64,000 nt of DNA from an uncultured Pelagibacteraceae bacterium (GCA_902625715.1 CACOCP010000003.1:46056-110055); one strand, 5' to 3'. Shown: positions 9,300 to 19,799, counted from the stretch's first letter. Notes: generated by a model from the letters alone, not told the origin. A program made the numbers and translations.

Positions 9300-9627
9300 C
9301 AAAGATACTAAATCTTATACCACTGAGTATTCAAACAGTAGAGAAAATTTTGATAAAATAGTGTCTCTATTAAATAAATTCTTGAGTGAAAAAGATACAA
9401 ATATAAATCAATTTAAAAAAATATATATTAATAGAGGTCCAGGAAAATTTTCAAGTTTAAGAACCTCAATTTCAATTGCTAAAGCTTTATCTATAGTTAA
9501 TAAAATTGAATTAGTAGGATTTACCTCCATGGATATAAAAAACATAAATGACTATAAAAACTTAATTGAATTAGATAACGAAGATAAGCTAACAAAAGAT
9601 TTGATAAATCCAATTTATTCGAGTTAA
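9247..9627 (+). CDS. tsaB: Short TsaB-like protein (tRNA t6A synthesis)
   Basis: TsaB pairs with TsaD to make N6-threonylcarbamoyladenosine on tRNAs. From the ATG at 9247 the protein is only 126 residues, against roughly 200-230 in typical TsaB. The N-terminal ASKHA half is recognisable: MTNLVIDAAS, then INRGPGKFSSLRTSISIAKAL (family GPGSFTGLR...), then VGFTS. It ends DLINPIYSS, which resembles the usual family terminus (..P.YLR), so the central/C-terminal half looks deleted internally rather than truncated. The track start at 9040 lies deep in the opposite-strand gene and is not credible. In many alphaproteobacteria tsaB is followed by rimI and fur; here fur follows after 7 bases with no rimI. 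Confidence 0.75.
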   Translation: MTNLVIDAASDKIFFSIIKDTKSYTTEYSNSRENFDKIVSLLNKFLSEKDTNINQFKKIYINRGPGKFSSLRTSISIAKALSIVNKIELVGFTSMDIKNINDYKNLIELDNEDKLTKDLINPIYSS

Positions 9628-9634
9628 ATAAGGT

Positions 9635-10054
9635 ATGTCTGAAACAATAGAACAAAAATGTATTTCAAAAGGAGTAAAACTAACCGAACAAAGAAGAATA
9701 ATCGCAAGGGTAATATCAGATTCAAAAAAAAAATATGGTGAGTCAGACCATCCAGATGTTGATGAACTTTACACTAGAGTATCACAAATAGACTCAAAGA
9801 TAAGTATAGCAACAGTTTACAGAACAGTTAAATTATTTGAAGAGGCAGGAATTTTAACTAAACACGATTTTAAATCTGGAAAAGCAAGATACGAATTGAA
9901 TGATGATCATAATCATTTAATTGATATCAAAACTGGTGAAATTATAGAGTTTGTAGATGAGGAAATTGAGGAGCTTCAAAAAAAAATTGCAGACAAATAT
10001 GGTTATAATTTAGTAGATCATAAATTAGAGCTATACGGAATAAAAAAGAAATAG
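9635..10054 (+). CDS. fur: Fur-family metal-responsive repressor (Fur/Mur type)
   Basis: A 139-residue Fur-superfamily regulator. The winged-helix half contains KLTEQRRIIARVI and ISIATVYRTVKLFEEAGI; the dimerisation/metal half contains YELNDDHNHLIDIKTGEIIEF. The C-terminal CxxC zinc motif of enterobacterial Fur is missing, as is common in alphaproteobacterial Fur/Mur proteins that sense Mn(II) or Fe(II). Its position between tsaB and miaB is conserved in alphaproteobacteria. A second Fur-family gene (Irr) lies at 24.9 kb, so the window carries two distinct metal regulators. Metal specificity cannot be read from the sequence. Confidence 0.88.
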   Translation: MSETIEQKCISKGVKLTEQRRIIARVISDSKKKYGESDHPDVDELYTRVSQIDSKISIATVYRTVKLFEEAGILTKHDFKSGKARYELNDDHNHLIDIKTGEIIEFVDEEIEELQKKIADKYGYNLVDHKLELYGIKKK

Positions 10055-10057
10055 TTA

Positions 10058-11389
10058 ATGGAAAAAAAAGTTTTCATTAAGACATTTGGTTGTCAAATGA
10101 ATGAATATGATTCCAATCGGATCTATGACACAGTCAAAAATATAGGATTTATTAGAAATGATAATCAAAATGATGTTGACTGTTACATATTAAATACCTG
10201 TCATATTAGAGATAAAGCAAAAGAAAAAGTCTATCATGAAATAGGTAGAGTAAAAAAAAGCTTTCGAGGAAAAAAAAAACCAATTGTAATTGTTGCTGGA
10301 TGTGTCGCTCAAGCCGAAAATGAGGAAATGTTAAAAAGAGAACCTTATATAGATATAGTCATTGGTCCTCAGGCATATCATAAAATTAATGATTTAATTT
10401 TAAATCAATCGAAAAACAAAAAAATAGATGAAACAGATTTTGATACCGTAACAAAATTTAATTATTTTGATGATATAAGAAACGAGAATAGCAAAATTTC
10501 TGCTTTCTTAACAATCCAAGAAGGGTGTGATAAGTTTTGTCATTTTTGTGTGGTCCCTTACACTAGAGGTCCAGAGTATTCCAGGCCTTTTGAACAAATA
10601 ATAAAAGAAGCTGAGGAACTAATTAAAAATGGCGTTAGAGAAATTACTCTATTAGGTCAAAATGTAAATGCATACTCATATTCTGAAAATGGCAAAGAGT
10701 ACAGAATTTCTGACTTGATAAAAAAATTGGATCAGTACACTGAATTAAAAAGAATAAGATATACAACATCTCATCCAAGAGACATGACTGATGACCTAAT
10801 AGATTGTTATTCGTCAAGTAAAAAGTTAACCCCATTTGTACATTTACCAATTCAAAGTGGTTCAGATAAAATATTACATTTGATGAATAGAAAGCATAAA
10901 GTTGAGGATTATTTAAAAGTTTATAAAAAGTTAATAAATATTAATAATGATATTAAATTTTCTAGTGATTTTATAATTGGATATCCTGGTGAAACTGAAA
11001 ATGATTTCAACGATACTCTTAAATTGTTAGATAAAGTAAATTTTATTAATTCTTTCTCTTTTATTTTCAGCCCAAGACCAGGCACCACAGCCTCAAATTA
11101 TGAGTTAATTGACAATGAAATTTGTAAAGAAAGACTAATTATCATTCAAAAAAAATTATTCAATAATCAAATACAAATTAATAAATCTATGGAAAAACAA
11201 TCTGTTGAAGTTCTAGTTGAAAATAAGTTAAAAAATCAAAATAAATATTTTGGAAGAAATAAATATTTATCCTCAGTTATCTTTGATGGATCAGAAGACA
11301 TTATAGGAAATTTGGTAGAAGTTAAAATAGAAAACTCTAATCAGAACAGTCTATTTGGAAAATTAGATAACAAAATGGCAGCAGCTTAA
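10058..11389 (+). CDS. miaB: tRNA-2-methylthio-N6-isopentenyladenosine synthase MiaB
   Basis: Radical-SAM methylthiotransferase that adds the 2-methylthio group to i6A37 of tRNAs reading U-starting codons. The 443-residue protein has the N-terminal UPF0004 domain (KTFGCQMNEYDS near residue 8, with further Cys in NTCHIRDKA and AGCVAQ that ligate the auxiliary cluster), the radical-SAM motif GCDKFCHFCVVPYTRG near 156, and a C-terminal TRAM-like domain after about 378. It starts 3 bases after fur and ends 1 base before phoH, so it lies inside a tight operon. Confidence 0.96.
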   Translation: MEKKVFIKTFGCQMNEYDSNRIYDTVKNIGFIRNDNQNDVDCYILNTCHIRDKAKEKVYHEIGRVKKSFRGKKKPIVIVAGCVAQAENEEMLKREPYIDIVIGPQAYHKINDLILNQSKNKKIDETDFDTVTKFNYFDDIRNENSKISAFLTIQEGCDKFCHFCVVPYTRGPEYSRPFEQIIKEAEELIKNGVREITLLGQNVNAYSYSENGKEYRISDLIKKLDQYTELKRIRYTTSHPRDMTDDLIDCYSSSKKLTPFVHLPIQSGSDKILHLMNRKHKVEDYLKVYKKLININNDIKFSSDFIIGYPGETENDFNDTLKLLDKVNFINSFSFIFSPRPGTTASNYELIDNEICKERLIIIQKKLFNNQIQINKSMEKQSVEVLVENKLKNQNKYFGRNKYLSSVIFDGSEDIIGNLVEVKIENSNQNSLFGKLDNKMAAA

Positions 11390-11390
11390 T

Positions 11391-12401
11391 TTGAAAAATC
11401 TAAAACAAAATAATTTTAAAACAGAGCTGAAATTTGTTTACTCAGATAATAATTCGCTGAGTATAGTTTTCCAAGATAATGATCTGCTATTAGGTGTTGT
11501 TGGAGAATTTAATAACAACTTAAAAGAGTTAGAAAAGTTAACAAATACCAGCATTTATTCAAGAGGAAACTCAATTCTTATAAAAAGCGATCCAAAAAAA
11601 AATAATTTAGTAAAAAATGCTATTCAGTTTTTAACTAATCAATTTATTACAAATGGAAATATTGAAAAAAAAGATATAATTTCATCGGTTAATGAATTTA
11701 TGATTGAGGAAAATAATAATAACAATACGAATAAAAATATTGAATATATTATTAAGACACCAAAAAAATCTGTAATTCCTAGATCAGAAAAACAAAAAAA
11801 CTATGTTAGAGCGTTAAGGGAGAGCGATATAGTTATTTCAGCAGGACCTGCGGGCACAGGTAAAACCTTTTTAGCTGTTGCTGTTGGCCTTACTATGCTC
11901 CTGGAAAAGAAAATTGAGCGAATAATTTTATCAAGACCTGCGGTGGAAGCAGGTGAAAGACTAGGTTTTTTGCCTGGTGACATGAGAGAAAAAGTAGATC
12001 CGTACCTAAGGCCATTGTATGACTCTCTTTATGATCTTTTAGATTTTGAAAAAATACAAAAAAAAATAGAAATTGGAGATATAGAGATTGCACCTTTAGC
12101 CTTTATGAGAGGTAGAACTCTAAAAAATTCATTTGCAATTTTGGATGAAGCTCAAAATGCAACTGATACTCAAATTAAAATGTTTTTAACTAGAATAGGA
12201 GAAAATTCAAAAATTGTAATAAATGGAGATCCATCTCAAATAGATCTTCCAAATAAAAATTTATCAGGTTTGAACAGATCAAAAAAAATATTAGGTAACT
12301 TAAGCGAAATATCAATTATAGATTTTGATCATTCGGATGTTGTCAGACACCCTTTAGTATCTAAAATAGTTAAGGCTTATTCTGATATAAATAATGATTA
12401 G
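11391..12401 (+). CDS. phoH: PhoH-like ATPase (YbeZ)
   Basis: A 336-residue PhoH-family NTPase with Walker A GPAGTGKTFLAV near residue 151 and Walker B FAILDEAQNA. YbeZ interacts with the endoribonuclease YbeY and is linked to ribosome maturation and quality control; the two genes overlap by 8 bases here. The reading frame begins with TTG at 11391, directly after the miaB stop. No in-frame ATG precedes the conserved domain, so TTG is the likely start. The N-terminal ~120 residues are Asn/Lys rich and weakly conserved. Confidence 0.93.
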   Translation: MKNLKQNNFKTELKFVYSDNNSLSIVFQDNDLLLGVVGEFNNNLKELEKLTNTSIYSRGNSILIKSDPKKNNLVKNAIQFLTNQFITNGNIEKKDIISSVNEFMIEENNNNNTNKNIEYIIKTPKKSVIPRSEKQKNYVRALRESDIVISAGPAGTGKTFLAVAVGLTMLLEKKIERIILSRPAVEAGERLGFLPGDMREKVDPYLRPLYDSLYDLLDFEKIQKKIEIGDIEIAPLAFMRGRTLKNSFAILDEAQNATDTQIKMFLTRIGENSKIVINGDPSQIDLPNKNLSGLNRSKKILGNLSEISIIDFDHSDVVRHPLVSKIVKAYSDINND

Positions 12402-12840
12402 TGTAAATGTTCTTGTTGATCATAAGAAATGGAAAAAAAGCTTAAATAAGCCACAATTATTTTTTGACAAAATTTTAAAGCGATTTCCAAAAAAATATTT
12501 TTACTCTAATAAAAATGTAAATTTTACTTTATTACTCTCAAATAATACGAATATTAAAAAACTAAATTATAAATTTAGAAAAAAAAATAATCATACAGAT
12601 GTATTGTCATTTCCTTCCTTTATAAAAACAGATTTAAAAAAAGAATTAAAAAAAAAGGAAATTTATCTTGGAGATATAATTATCAGTTATCAATATATTT
12701 TTCCTAATAAAAAAAATTTTATTTTAGAAATGACTTTTATTCATGGGTTTTTGCATCTTCTAGGTTTTGACCATAAAAAATCTAAAGATTTTAAATTAAT
12801 GAATAAAGAAGAAAATAAAATATTAAACTCAATAAGTTAA
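12394..12840 (+). CDS. ybeY: Endoribonuclease YbeY (16S rRNA maturation)
   Basis: A 148-residue metalloenzyme of the UPF0054/YbeY family. The zinc-binding signature HGFLHLLGFDHKK occurs near residue 116, with the usual preceding NHTDVLSFPSF and LGDIIIS elements. YbeY takes part in 16S rRNA 3' processing and 70S quality control. It overlaps phoH by 8 bases and is followed 4 bases later by lnt. In many relatives a CorC/HlyC gene sits between ybeY and lnt; it is absent here. Confidence 0.95.
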   Translation: MISVNVLVDHKKWKKSLNKPQLFFDKILKRFPKKYFYSNKNVNFTLLLSNNTNIKKLNYKFRKKNNHTDVLSFPSFIKTDLKKELKKKEIYLGDIIISYQYIFPNKKNFILEMTFIHGFLHLLGFDHKKSKDFKLMNKEENKILNSIS

Positions 12841-12844
12841 ACTT

Positions 12845-14392
12845 TTGACAAAATCTGAAAAACTAAATTTTTTAATTTTATTTTTACTTGGTGGCGTTTC
12901 ATCATTTAGTTTACCTCCGTATAATTTTTTTTTTGTAAATTTTATATCTTTTACATTTTTATATTTATTTTTAGTTGAGGCTAAAAATTCAAATAAATCC
13001 AAATTAATTTTTTTTCTTTACGGATGGTTTTTTGGGTTTGGATATTTTATTTGTAGTTTATATTGGATATCAATTTCTCTTACATTTGATAATAATTTTA
13101 AATTTTTAATACCAATATCAATTATTTTTATTCCAGCATTTATCTCTACCTTTTTTGGTATTTCAACCTTGATGACAAAATTTTTTTTAAGTCAAAAAAA
13201 AATTATTACTTCAGTTCTTTTATTTTCACTTGTTTTTAGTATTGTCGAATATATTCGAGGAATTGTACTCTCTGGTTTCCCATGGAACTTAATAGCTTAT
13301 AGTTTTTCTGATCAAACAGAGTTTATTCAAATTAACTCTTTATTAGGAATTTATGGATTTAATCTGCTATGTATCACTTTGTTTACAATACCAGCTATAT
13401 GGTTCATCAAAAAGTCAAAAAAAAATATTTATTGTATTTTTATTGTTGGAATTTTAGTCATATCTAATTTGATTTATGGATATGTCAGCCTAAATAATCT
13501 GAGTATAAAAAGTGATAAAAATAATATAAATATTGTTACTATTTCTACCAAAGTAACTTTAGAAAGATTTTATTCATCGAATGTTGATGAATATTCTATA
13601 ATTCAAAATTTAGTTAAACTTAGTGATCCAAAAAGATATTTTGGAAAAAAAACAATTTTTGTTTGGCCAGAAGGTGTTTTACCTTTAACCAACATGAATA
13701 ATATTAATTCATACAAAGAAATTTTTAGTAAAAATTTTGATAAGGATCATTTTATTTTGATAGGTTTAAATAGGGAGGTGAATTTAGACGGTAAAACTGA
13801 GTATTATAACTCTATTGCAGTTATTGATAATCAATCAAATGTAATTGATTATTACGATAAGAGGAAATTAGTTCCATTTGGTGAGTTTTTGCCTCTAGAT
13901 AATGTTTTGTCTTTGATAGGGCTTAAAAGTTTAACCAATAATTATCAATCTTACACTAAAGGAAAAGATAAAAAAGCAATCTTAAATATTGAAGATATTA
14001 ATTTAAAACTATTAGCCACAATTTGTTATGAAATAATTTATGCAGGGTCATTCAATAATAATTTAGATTATGATTTAATAATTAATATTTCTGAGGATGG
14101 TTGGTTTGGAAATTCAATAGGCCCATACCAACACTTTACTCATTCAAAGTTTAGATCTATCGAGCAAGGCAAAACTCTTATAAGATCAGCAAACAACGGT
14201 ATTTCTGCAATTATCAATCCAAGTGGTAAAATTAAATCATTAATTGATTTAGAGGAAACTGGTTCGATTTATACGAGCGAAATTAAGCATAAAGTTACAC
14301 TTTTTTCTAAATATGGAAATAAAATGTATTTTGTATTAATTTTTATCTATATTTTTTTAATATTATCTATTAGAAGGTTTGATCATGAATAA
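12845..14392 (+). CDS. lnt: Apolipoprotein N-acyltransferase
   Basis: Adds the third acyl chain to lipoproteins at the inner membrane. The 515-residue protein has an N-terminal block of hydrophobic helices (to about residue 215), a periplasmic carbon-nitrogen hydrolase domain and a final C-terminal helix. The Glu-Lys-Cys triad is visible: WPEGVLP near 273, [13 protein letters not shown] near 338 and ATICYEIIY near 394. The start appears to be TTG at 12845, since no ATG fits before the first helix. Lipoproteins in this window (the BON protein and the LptM-like peptide) are potential substrates. The stop overlaps metK by 8 bases. Confidence 0.94.
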   Translation: MTKSEKLNFLILFLLGGVSSFSLPPYNFFFVNFISFTFLYLFLVEAKNSNKSKLIFFLYGWFFGFGYFICSLYWISISLTFDNNFKFLIPISIIFIPAFISTFFGISTLMTKFFLSQKKIITSVLLFSLVFSIVEYIRGIVLSGFPWNLIAYSFSDQTEFIQINSLLGIYGFNLLCITLFTIPAIWFIKKSKKNIYCIFIVGILVISNLIYGYVSLNNLSIKSDKNNINIVTISTKVTLERFYSSNVDEYSIIQNLVKLSDPKRYFGKKTIFVWPEGVLPLTNMNNINSYKEIFSKNFDKDHFILIGLNREVNLDGKTEYYNSIAVIDNQSNVIDYYDKRKLVPFGEFLPLDNVLSLIGLKSLTNNYQSYTKGKDKKAILNIEDINLKLLATICYEIIYAGSFNNNLDYDLIINISEDGWFGNSIGPYQHFTHSKFRSIEQGKTLIRSANNGISAIINPSGKIKSLIDLEETGSIYTSEIKHKVTLFSKYGNKMYFVLIFIYIFLILSIRRFDHE

Positions 14393-15554
14393 CCTTAAAA
14401 ATTTCCTTTTTACTAGTGAATCTGTATCGGAAGGTCATCCTGATAAAGTATCAGATAGAATTTCAGATATGGTAGTTGATAATTATTTAGCAAACGAACC
14501 TCAGTCTAGAGTAGCGTGTGAAACGTTAACAACAACCAATAAAGTTGTTTTGGCAGGTGAGGTTAGAGGTCCAGAAATCAAAAAAGATGAATTGATTTCA
14601 AAAGTCAGAGATTGCATTAAAGATATTGGATATGATCAAGATGGTTTTTCATACAAAGAAGCTACAAAAATTGAAAGTCATTTACATTCGCAATCTGCAG
14701 ATATTGCAATGGGTGTTGATGCATCTGGAAATAAAGATGAAGGTGCCGGAGATCAAGGTATAATGTTTGGCTATGCATGTGATGAAACAGATGTTTTGAT
14801 GCCAGCTCCAATTCACTATTCACATAAAATTTTAAGACTAATGGCTGAAGATAGAAAATCAGGGAAATTAAAAAGCATTGAACCAGACTCAAAAAGCCAA
14901 ATAACAATAGAGTATAAAGATGGAAAACCTGCAGCTGTTAAATCAGTAGTAATATCAACACAACATTCTGCAGATGTAAATCAAGCTGATGTTAGAGAAT
15001 TAGTTAAACCTTACATAGAGAAATCTATACCAAAAAACTTATTATCAGATCTTAGCGAAGATGAAATTTATGTAAATCCTACTGGAAACTTTGTTATTGG
15101 AGGACCAGATGGAGATGCAGGATTGACTGGAAGAAAAATTATAGTTGATACTTATGGAGGTGCTGCGCCTCATGGCGGTGGAGCATTTTCGGGAAAAGAT
15201 CCAACAAAGGTTGATAGATCAGCAGCTTATGCTTCTAGATATTTAGCAAAAAATATAGTTGCATCAAAAATTTCTGATAGATGTTTGATACAGCTGGCGT
15301 ACGCTATTGGGGTATCTAAACCACTTTCTATTTATGTTAATCTTTTTACTAACGATGAAGAACAAAACAGACATGTTGAAAAATTAATAAGAGAAAATTT
15401 TGATTTAAGTCCTAGAGGAATTAGAGAAATGTTGAGTTTAAATAAACCTATTTATCAAAAAACTGCAGCATATGGTCATTTTGGAAGAGAGCCAGAATCA
15501 GATGGATCATTTTCATGGGAAAAAACTGATAAATCAAACATATTTAGTAGTTAA
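14385..15554 (+). CDS. metK: S-adenosylmethionine synthetase
   Basis: Makes SAM from methionine and ATP, feeding the methyltransferases in this window (RsmI, UbiE) and MiaB. The protein is 389 residues from the ATG at 14385 (the track begins at an upstream TTG); an AGAAGG sequence sits just upstream. Motifs: [14 protein letters not shown] near residue 12, [10 protein letters not shown] near 118, [19 protein letters not shown] near 265. The first codons overlap the end of lnt, so there is no room for a leader riboswitch of the SAM types known in this clade. In many relatives trmB and rimP follow; here there is only a short spacer before nusA. Confidence 0.97.
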   Translation: MNNLKNFLFTSESVSEGHPDKVSDRISDMVVDNYLANEPQSRVACETLTTTNKVVLAGEVRGPEIKKDELISKVRDCIKDIGYDQDGFSYKEATKIESHLHSQSADIAMGVDASGNKDEGAGDQGIMFGYACDETDVLMPAPIHYSHKILRLMAEDRKSGKLKSIEPDSKSQITIEYKDGKPAAVKSVVISTQHSADVNQADVRELVKPYIEKSIPKNLLSDLSEDEIYVNPTGNFVIGGPDGDAGLTGRKIIVDTYGGAAPHGGGAFSGKDPTKVDRSAAYASRYLAKNIVASKISDRCLIQLAYAIGVSKPLSIYVNLFTNDEEQNRHVEKLIRENFDLSPRGIREMLSLNKPIYQKTAAYGHFGREPESDGSFSWEKTDKSNIFSS

Positions 15555-15610
15555 ATAAAGTTGAATATTTAAAAAAAGCCAATATATTCCACTAACATTA
15601 TTGAAATTTC

Positions 15611-15637
15611 AAAATGGGCCTCGGCCCATTTTTTTTT
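15611..15637 (+). terminator. Perfect GC-rich hairpin plus T-run directly upstream of nusA
   Basis: AAAATGGGCC (15611-15620), TC, then GGCCCATTTT (15623-15632) form a perfect 10-bp inverted repeat, followed by T residues to 15637. This is a textbook intrinsic terminator and by far the most GC-rich hairpin nearby. The T-run ends immediately before GGAG, the nusA Shine-Dalgarno at 15638-15641. It can end transcription from metK, and any read-through passes directly into nusA, so it may act as an attenuator. Confidence 0.85.
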
Positions 15638-15650
15638 GGAGAAAATTTAA

Positions 15651-17204
15651 ATGTTAAACAGAAGAGCAGATAAACTTGAATTATTACGAATTGCAGAAGC
15701 AGTGGCTTTAGAAAAATCAATTGATAAAGAGTTGATAATAGACTCAATGGAAAATGGTATTGCAAAGGCTGCAAAATCAAAGTTTGGATCTGAAAATGAG
15801 ATAAAAGTAGAGATTAATCGTGACAACGGTGACATAGGAATTTTTAGAAAACTACAAATTGTTGATAGCCCAGAAAACTCAAATTTAGAGATTAGTTTGG
15901 ATGATGCAATCAAACTTAATGAAAATAATAAAGACAAAAAAGTTGGAGATGAAGTTTTACAACCTTTACCTTCATTTGATTTTGGAAGAATTGCTGCTCA
16001 AACTGCAAAACAAGTCATAAGCTTTAATGTGAGAGAGGCAGAGAGAGAAAGACAATTTAACGATTTTATAGACAAAAAAGATTCAATATTAAGTGGAATT
16101 GTTAAAAGATTAGAATTTGGAAACATAATCGTAGATCTTGGCAGAACTGAAGCAATTATTCAAAAAAACGAATTAATACCTAGAGAAAATATTAAAGCAG
16201 GAGATAGAATAAAAGCTTATTGCTTAGATGTCAGAAGAGAGCCTAGAGGACAGCAAATATTTTTATCTAGAGCACATCCTAAATTTATGGAAAAATTGTT
16301 CATTCAAGAAGTTCCAGAGATTTATGATGGACTAATTGAGATAAAATCTTCTTCTAGAGATCCAGGAAGCAGAGCAAAAATTTGTGTTAAAGCAATTGAT
16401 ACTTCATTAGATCCTGTTGGTGCTTGCGTTGGAATGAGAGGTAGTAGAGTTCAAGCTGTTGTTAATGAACTTCAGGGTGAAAAAATTGATATTGTAAATT
16501 GGTCAGAAGACCCAGCGGTGGTTGTGGCAAATGCGCTATCACCAGCTGAAGTACAAAGAGTTAATGTTGATAATGATGCAAAAAAATTGGACGTGATCCT
16601 CACTGAAGAGAATTTAAGTAAAGCTATAGGTAGAAGAGGTCAAAATGTCAGATTGGCAACTAAACTTCTGAACTATGAGATTAACATAATGACTGATCAG
16701 GAGGACTCAGAGAGAAGACAAATAGAATTTAAAGAGAAAACTGATAATTTTGTAAAAAATTTAGAATTAGATGAAACATTAGGTCAGTTATTAGTAGCTG
16801 AAGGCTTTTCAACAATTGATGATATTAAGGATAGTGAACCTCAAGCCTTAACAAAAATTGAGGGAATAGAAGAAGATACTGCAAAAGAACTTATTGAAAG
16901 AGCAAAAGAGTTTTATCAAAAAGACCAAGAGGAAATTGCAAAAAGAGTAAAAGATTTGGGTCTAGAAAATGAACTTATTAGTCATGAAGGTTTAACCCCT
17001 GGCATGCTGGTTACATTGGGAGAACAAAATATATTAACGTTAACCGACTTTGCAGATTTAGCATCTGACGAACTTACAGGTGGTTATGATGTTGTTAAAG
17101 GTGAGAGAGTAAAAATCAAAGGGTATTTAGAAGATTTTGCTTTATCAAAACAAGAGGCAGATAGTTTAATTATGTCCGCTCGTGACAAAGTTTATAAAGA
17201 TTGA
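15651..17204 (+). CDS. nusA: Transcription termination/antitermination factor NusA
   Basis: RNA-polymerase-binding factor that modulates pausing, termination and antitermination. The 517 residues contain the N-terminal RNAP-binding domain, an S1 domain (about 135-200, SGIVKRLEFGNIIVDLG), two KH domains (VGACVGMRGSRVQAVV near 257 and KAIGRRGQNVRLA near 325), and two C-terminal acidic helix-hairpin repeats after about 365, typical of proteobacterial NusA. A Shine-Dalgarno GGAG precedes the ATG by 9 bases. rimP, which usually precedes nusA, and ylxR, which usually follows, are both missing from this locus. infB follows after 10 bases. Confidence 0.97.
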   Translation: MLNRRADKLELLRIAEAVALEKSIDKELIIDSMENGIAKAAKSKFGSENEIKVEINRDNGDIGIFRKLQIVDSPENSNLEISLDDAIKLNENNKDKKVGDEVLQPLPSFDFGRIAAQTAKQVISFNVREAERERQFNDFIDKKDSILSGIVKRLEFGNIIVDLGRTEAIIQKNELIPRENIKAGDRIKAYCLDVRREPRGQQIFLSRAHPKFMEKLFIQEVPEIYDGLIEIKSSSRDPGSRAKICVKAIDTSLDPVGACVGMRGSRVQAVVNELQGEKIDIVNWSEDPAVVVANALSPAEVQRVNVDNDAKKLDVILTEENLSKAIGRRGQNVRLATKLLNYEINIMTDQEDSERRQIEFKEKTDNFVKNLELDETLGQLLVAEGFSTIDDIKDSEPQALTKIEGIEEDTAKELIERAKEFYQKDQEEIAKRVKDLGLENELISHEGLTPGMLVTLGEQNILTLTDFADLASDELTGGYDVVKGERVKIKGYLEDFALSKQEADSLIMSARDKVYKD

Positions 17205-17214
17205 GAGATGAACT

Positions 17215-19437
17215 ATGGAAAAGAAAAAATTAAAGTTATCAATTTCAGGAAGTTCCAAAAGAACTATAAACAGCATAGAGCAAGCTAAATCACAGTCAAA
17301 AAATACTGTTGTTATTGAAAAAAAACCTAGATTTGGGACCAAACCAAACTACCCGAGACCAAATACTTTAAATGAAAGACCCAAAGGGAGTGCACCTTTT
17401 GTGCCTAGAAATAATACTTTTTCTAAACCAACTACTTCCCCTAGTTCAGATTTTGAAAGACGAAAGCTTGCAGAGCAAAGAGCAACGAGAAGATTAAAAG
17501 GAGAAACAACTCCAAGCAAAGATTCAAAAGCTGGAAAAGGGACCTCAAAAAGAAGAGAATTAAAATTAACAGTATCCAGAGCACTTAGTGATGAGGACTT
17601 TACAGGAAAAGGAAGAAGCTTAGCATCATTAAAAAGAGCAAAGCAAAAAGAGAATAGACTTTTAAATCAAGAAGACGATAAGGACAATTTAAAACCAGTC
17701 AAAAGAGACGTTAAAATACCTGAAGTTGTTACAATCCGAGAGCTTGCAAATAGAATGGCTGAACAGTCAAGCAATATTATAAAACATTTATTAGGTATGG
17801 GAGTTACAGTAACTATAAATCACACAATTGACTCTGATACTGCTGAATATTTAGTAAAAGAATTTGGACATAATCCAATAAGAGAAGAAAAAGCAGAGGA
17901 AATAATTGAAAAAATAAAAGAAGTTAAAGCCGAAAATTTAAAAAGTAGAGCTCCAATTGTCACTGTAATGGGGCATGTGGATCATGGAAAAACCTCAGTT
18001 CTTGATGTTTTAAGAAAAGCGAATGTGGTATCAGGAGAGTTCGGTGGAATTACTCAGCATATTGGTGCCTACCAAATTATACATCAGTCTAATAAAATTA
18101 CTTTTATAGATACACCTGGCCACGCTGCTTTCACAGAAATGAGGGCAAGAGGATCCAAGCTAACTGATTTAGTTATTCTTGTTGTGGCAGCAGATGATGG
18201 AGTGAAACCTCAAACAATAGAATCTATAAAACATGCAAAAGCAGCAAAAGTCCCAATTGTTGTTGCAATAAACAAATGTGACTTGCCAGAGGCTGACCCA
18301 CAAAAAATAAAGAATCAGTTATTAGAATATGAATTAATTGCCGAAGACCTATCTGGAGATACTTTGATGGTTGAGATTTCAACTAAGACAAAGCAGAATT
18401 TAGATAAATTAGTTGAGAGTGTTATCTTACAAGCTGAGCTTTTAGATTTAAAAACTGATTTTGAAACAGAAGCTAAAGGCATTGTTTTAGAATCTAAAAT
18501 TGATATTGGAAGAGGTCCTATTGCAAATGTTATCGTAACTGCTGGAACTTTAAAAAAGGGTGATTTTTTTGTAAGTGGTTTAAAATGGGGAAAGGTAAGA
18601 GCAATAATTAATGATCAAGGAAAAAATATAGAACAAGCAGAACCAGCTACACCAGTTGAAATTCTAGGTATAAATGGTGCAGCAAAAGCGGGAGATGATT
18701 TTATAGTTCTAGATAGTGAAAAAGAGGCAAAATCACTTTGTGATGCTAGAATTCAAGAATCTAAAGATGGTAAAAATTCATTAACTTTTGTAACCCAAGA
18801 CTCTGCATTTAAAGATACCGCATCAGAGGAATTAAATATCATTGTAAAATCTGATGTTCATGGATCGTCAGAGGCGATTAAAAATGCAATTAATCAAATA
18901 AAAAACGATGAAGTTAAACCTAAAATTCTATTATCAGATATTGGTATGGTAACTGAAACAGATGTAACTTTAGCCAAAGCTTCAAATGCAGTTTTGATAG
19001 CATTTAATGTTAAACCAAGCAAAGAGGCTAAGAAAAGAGCTGAGCAAGAAAAAATTGTTATTTCATCTTACAACATTATTTATGAGGTATTAGATTTTAT
19101 TAAGAGTAAGATGTCGGGTTTATTAACCCCCGAAGTTGATGAAAAAATAATAGGGACTGCAGAAATTTTAGAAATATTTAAAGTATCAAAGGTTGGAAAA
19201 GTTGCTGGTTCTAAAGTTACAGAAGGTGAAATTACACAAGACTCGAATGCAAGAGTAATAAGAGATGGAGCAATTATATTTAATGGTAAAATCGGCTCAA
19301 TATTCAGAGAAAAAAATCAAACTAAACAGGTTTCTGCAGGTCTAGAGTGTGGAATTACCTTGAAAGATTTTGGAGATTTTCAAAAAAAAGATATCATTGA
19401 AGTTTATAATTCAACAGTAACCGAAAGAACAATTTAA
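17215..19437 (+). CDS. infB: Translation initiation factor IF-2
   Basis: GTPase that positions initiator tRNA on the 30S subunit. The 740-residue protein has a basic, disordered N-terminus (about 1-165), an IF2_N-type helical domain ([20 protein letters not shown] near 172), the G domain ([12 protein letters not shown] near 252, [15 protein letters not shown] near 300, NKCD near 355) and the C-terminal beta-barrel and IF2C domains. It ends by sharing bases with the start of rbfA (19437), so translation is coupled. The length is short for a proteobacterial IF-2 because the N-terminal extension is reduced. Confidence 0.97.
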   Translation: MEKKKLKLSISGSSKRTINSIEQAKSQSKNTVVIEKKPRFGTKPNYPRPNTLNERPKGSAPFVPRNNTFSKPTTSPSSDFERRKLAEQRATRRLKGETTPSKDSKAGKGTSKRRELKLTVSRALSDEDFTGKGRSLASLKRAKQKENRLLNQEDDKDNLKPVKRDVKIPEVVTIRELANRMAEQSSNIIKHLLGMGVTVTINHTIDSDTAEYLVKEFGHNPIREEKAEEIIEKIKEVKAENLKSRAPIVTVMGHVDHGKTSVLDVLRKANVVSGEFGGITQHIGAYQIIHQSNKITFIDTPGHAAFTEMRARGSKLTDLVILVVAADDGVKPQTIESIKHAKAAKVPIVVAINKCDLPEADPQKIKNQLLEYELIAEDLSGDTLMVEISTKTKQNLDKLVESVILQAELLDLKTDFETEAKGIVLESKIDIGRGPIANVIVTAGTLKKGDFFVSGLKWGKVRAIINDQGKNIEQAEPATPVEILGINGAAKAGDDFIVLDSEKEAKSLCDARIQESKDGKNSLTFVTQDSAFKDTASEELNIIVKSDVHGSSEAIKNAINQIKNDEVKPKILLSDIGMVTETDVTLAKASNAVLIAFNVKPSKEAKKRAEQEKIVISSYNIIYEVLDFIKSKMSGLLTPEVDEKIIGTAEILEIFKVSKVGKVAGSKVTEGEITQDSNARVIRDGAIIFNGKIGSIFREKNQTKQVSAGLECGITLKDFGDFQKKDIIEVYNSTVTERTI

Positions 19438-19799
19438 TGACAAGTTTAGGTAAACCTGTAACACAAAGACAGTTAAGAGTTGGTGAGATGATAAAACAAG
19501 CTTTGGGCATGATATTTATCAGAGATGAAGCGAAACTACCTTTATCAACAAAAGAAATCACAGTTACTGAAGTTAGAATGTCTCCAGATTTAAAAACTGC
19601 AAAAATATTTGTTATGCCTTTAGGTGGAAAAGAGGCTGATGATGTAGTTGTAAAATTAAAAGAATTTTCATTTGTAATTAGAAAAGTACTTTCAAAGAAA
19701 ATAGTTATGAAGTTTTTACCTAAACTCTATTTTGTGAAAGACGACTCATTTGATTATGCTGAAAAAATTGAAAATTTAATAAAACAAACAAATAAATAA
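19437..19799 (+). CDS. rbfA: 30S ribosome-binding factor RbfA
   Basis: Cold-shock-associated factor needed for late 30S assembly and 16S 5' processing. The 120-residue KH-like protein shows RQLRVGEMIKQALG near the N-terminus and the conserved ITVTEVRMSPDLKTAKIFVMPLG strand-helix segment. It overlaps infB by 1 base and ends 7 bases before rpsO. truB, usually between rbfA and rpsO in proteobacteria, is not in this locus. Confidence 0.94.
   Translation: MTSLGKPVTQRQLRVGEMIKQALGMIFIRDEAKLPLSTKEITVTEVRMSPDLKTAKIFVMPLGGKEADDVVVKLKEFSFVIRKVLSKKIVMKFLPKLYFVKDDSFDYAEKIENLIKQTNK

Noticed and set aside
14330-14390. SAM-responsive riboswitch before metK
   Set aside because: The region upstream of metK is lnt coding sequence and overlaps the start codon, leaving no leader.
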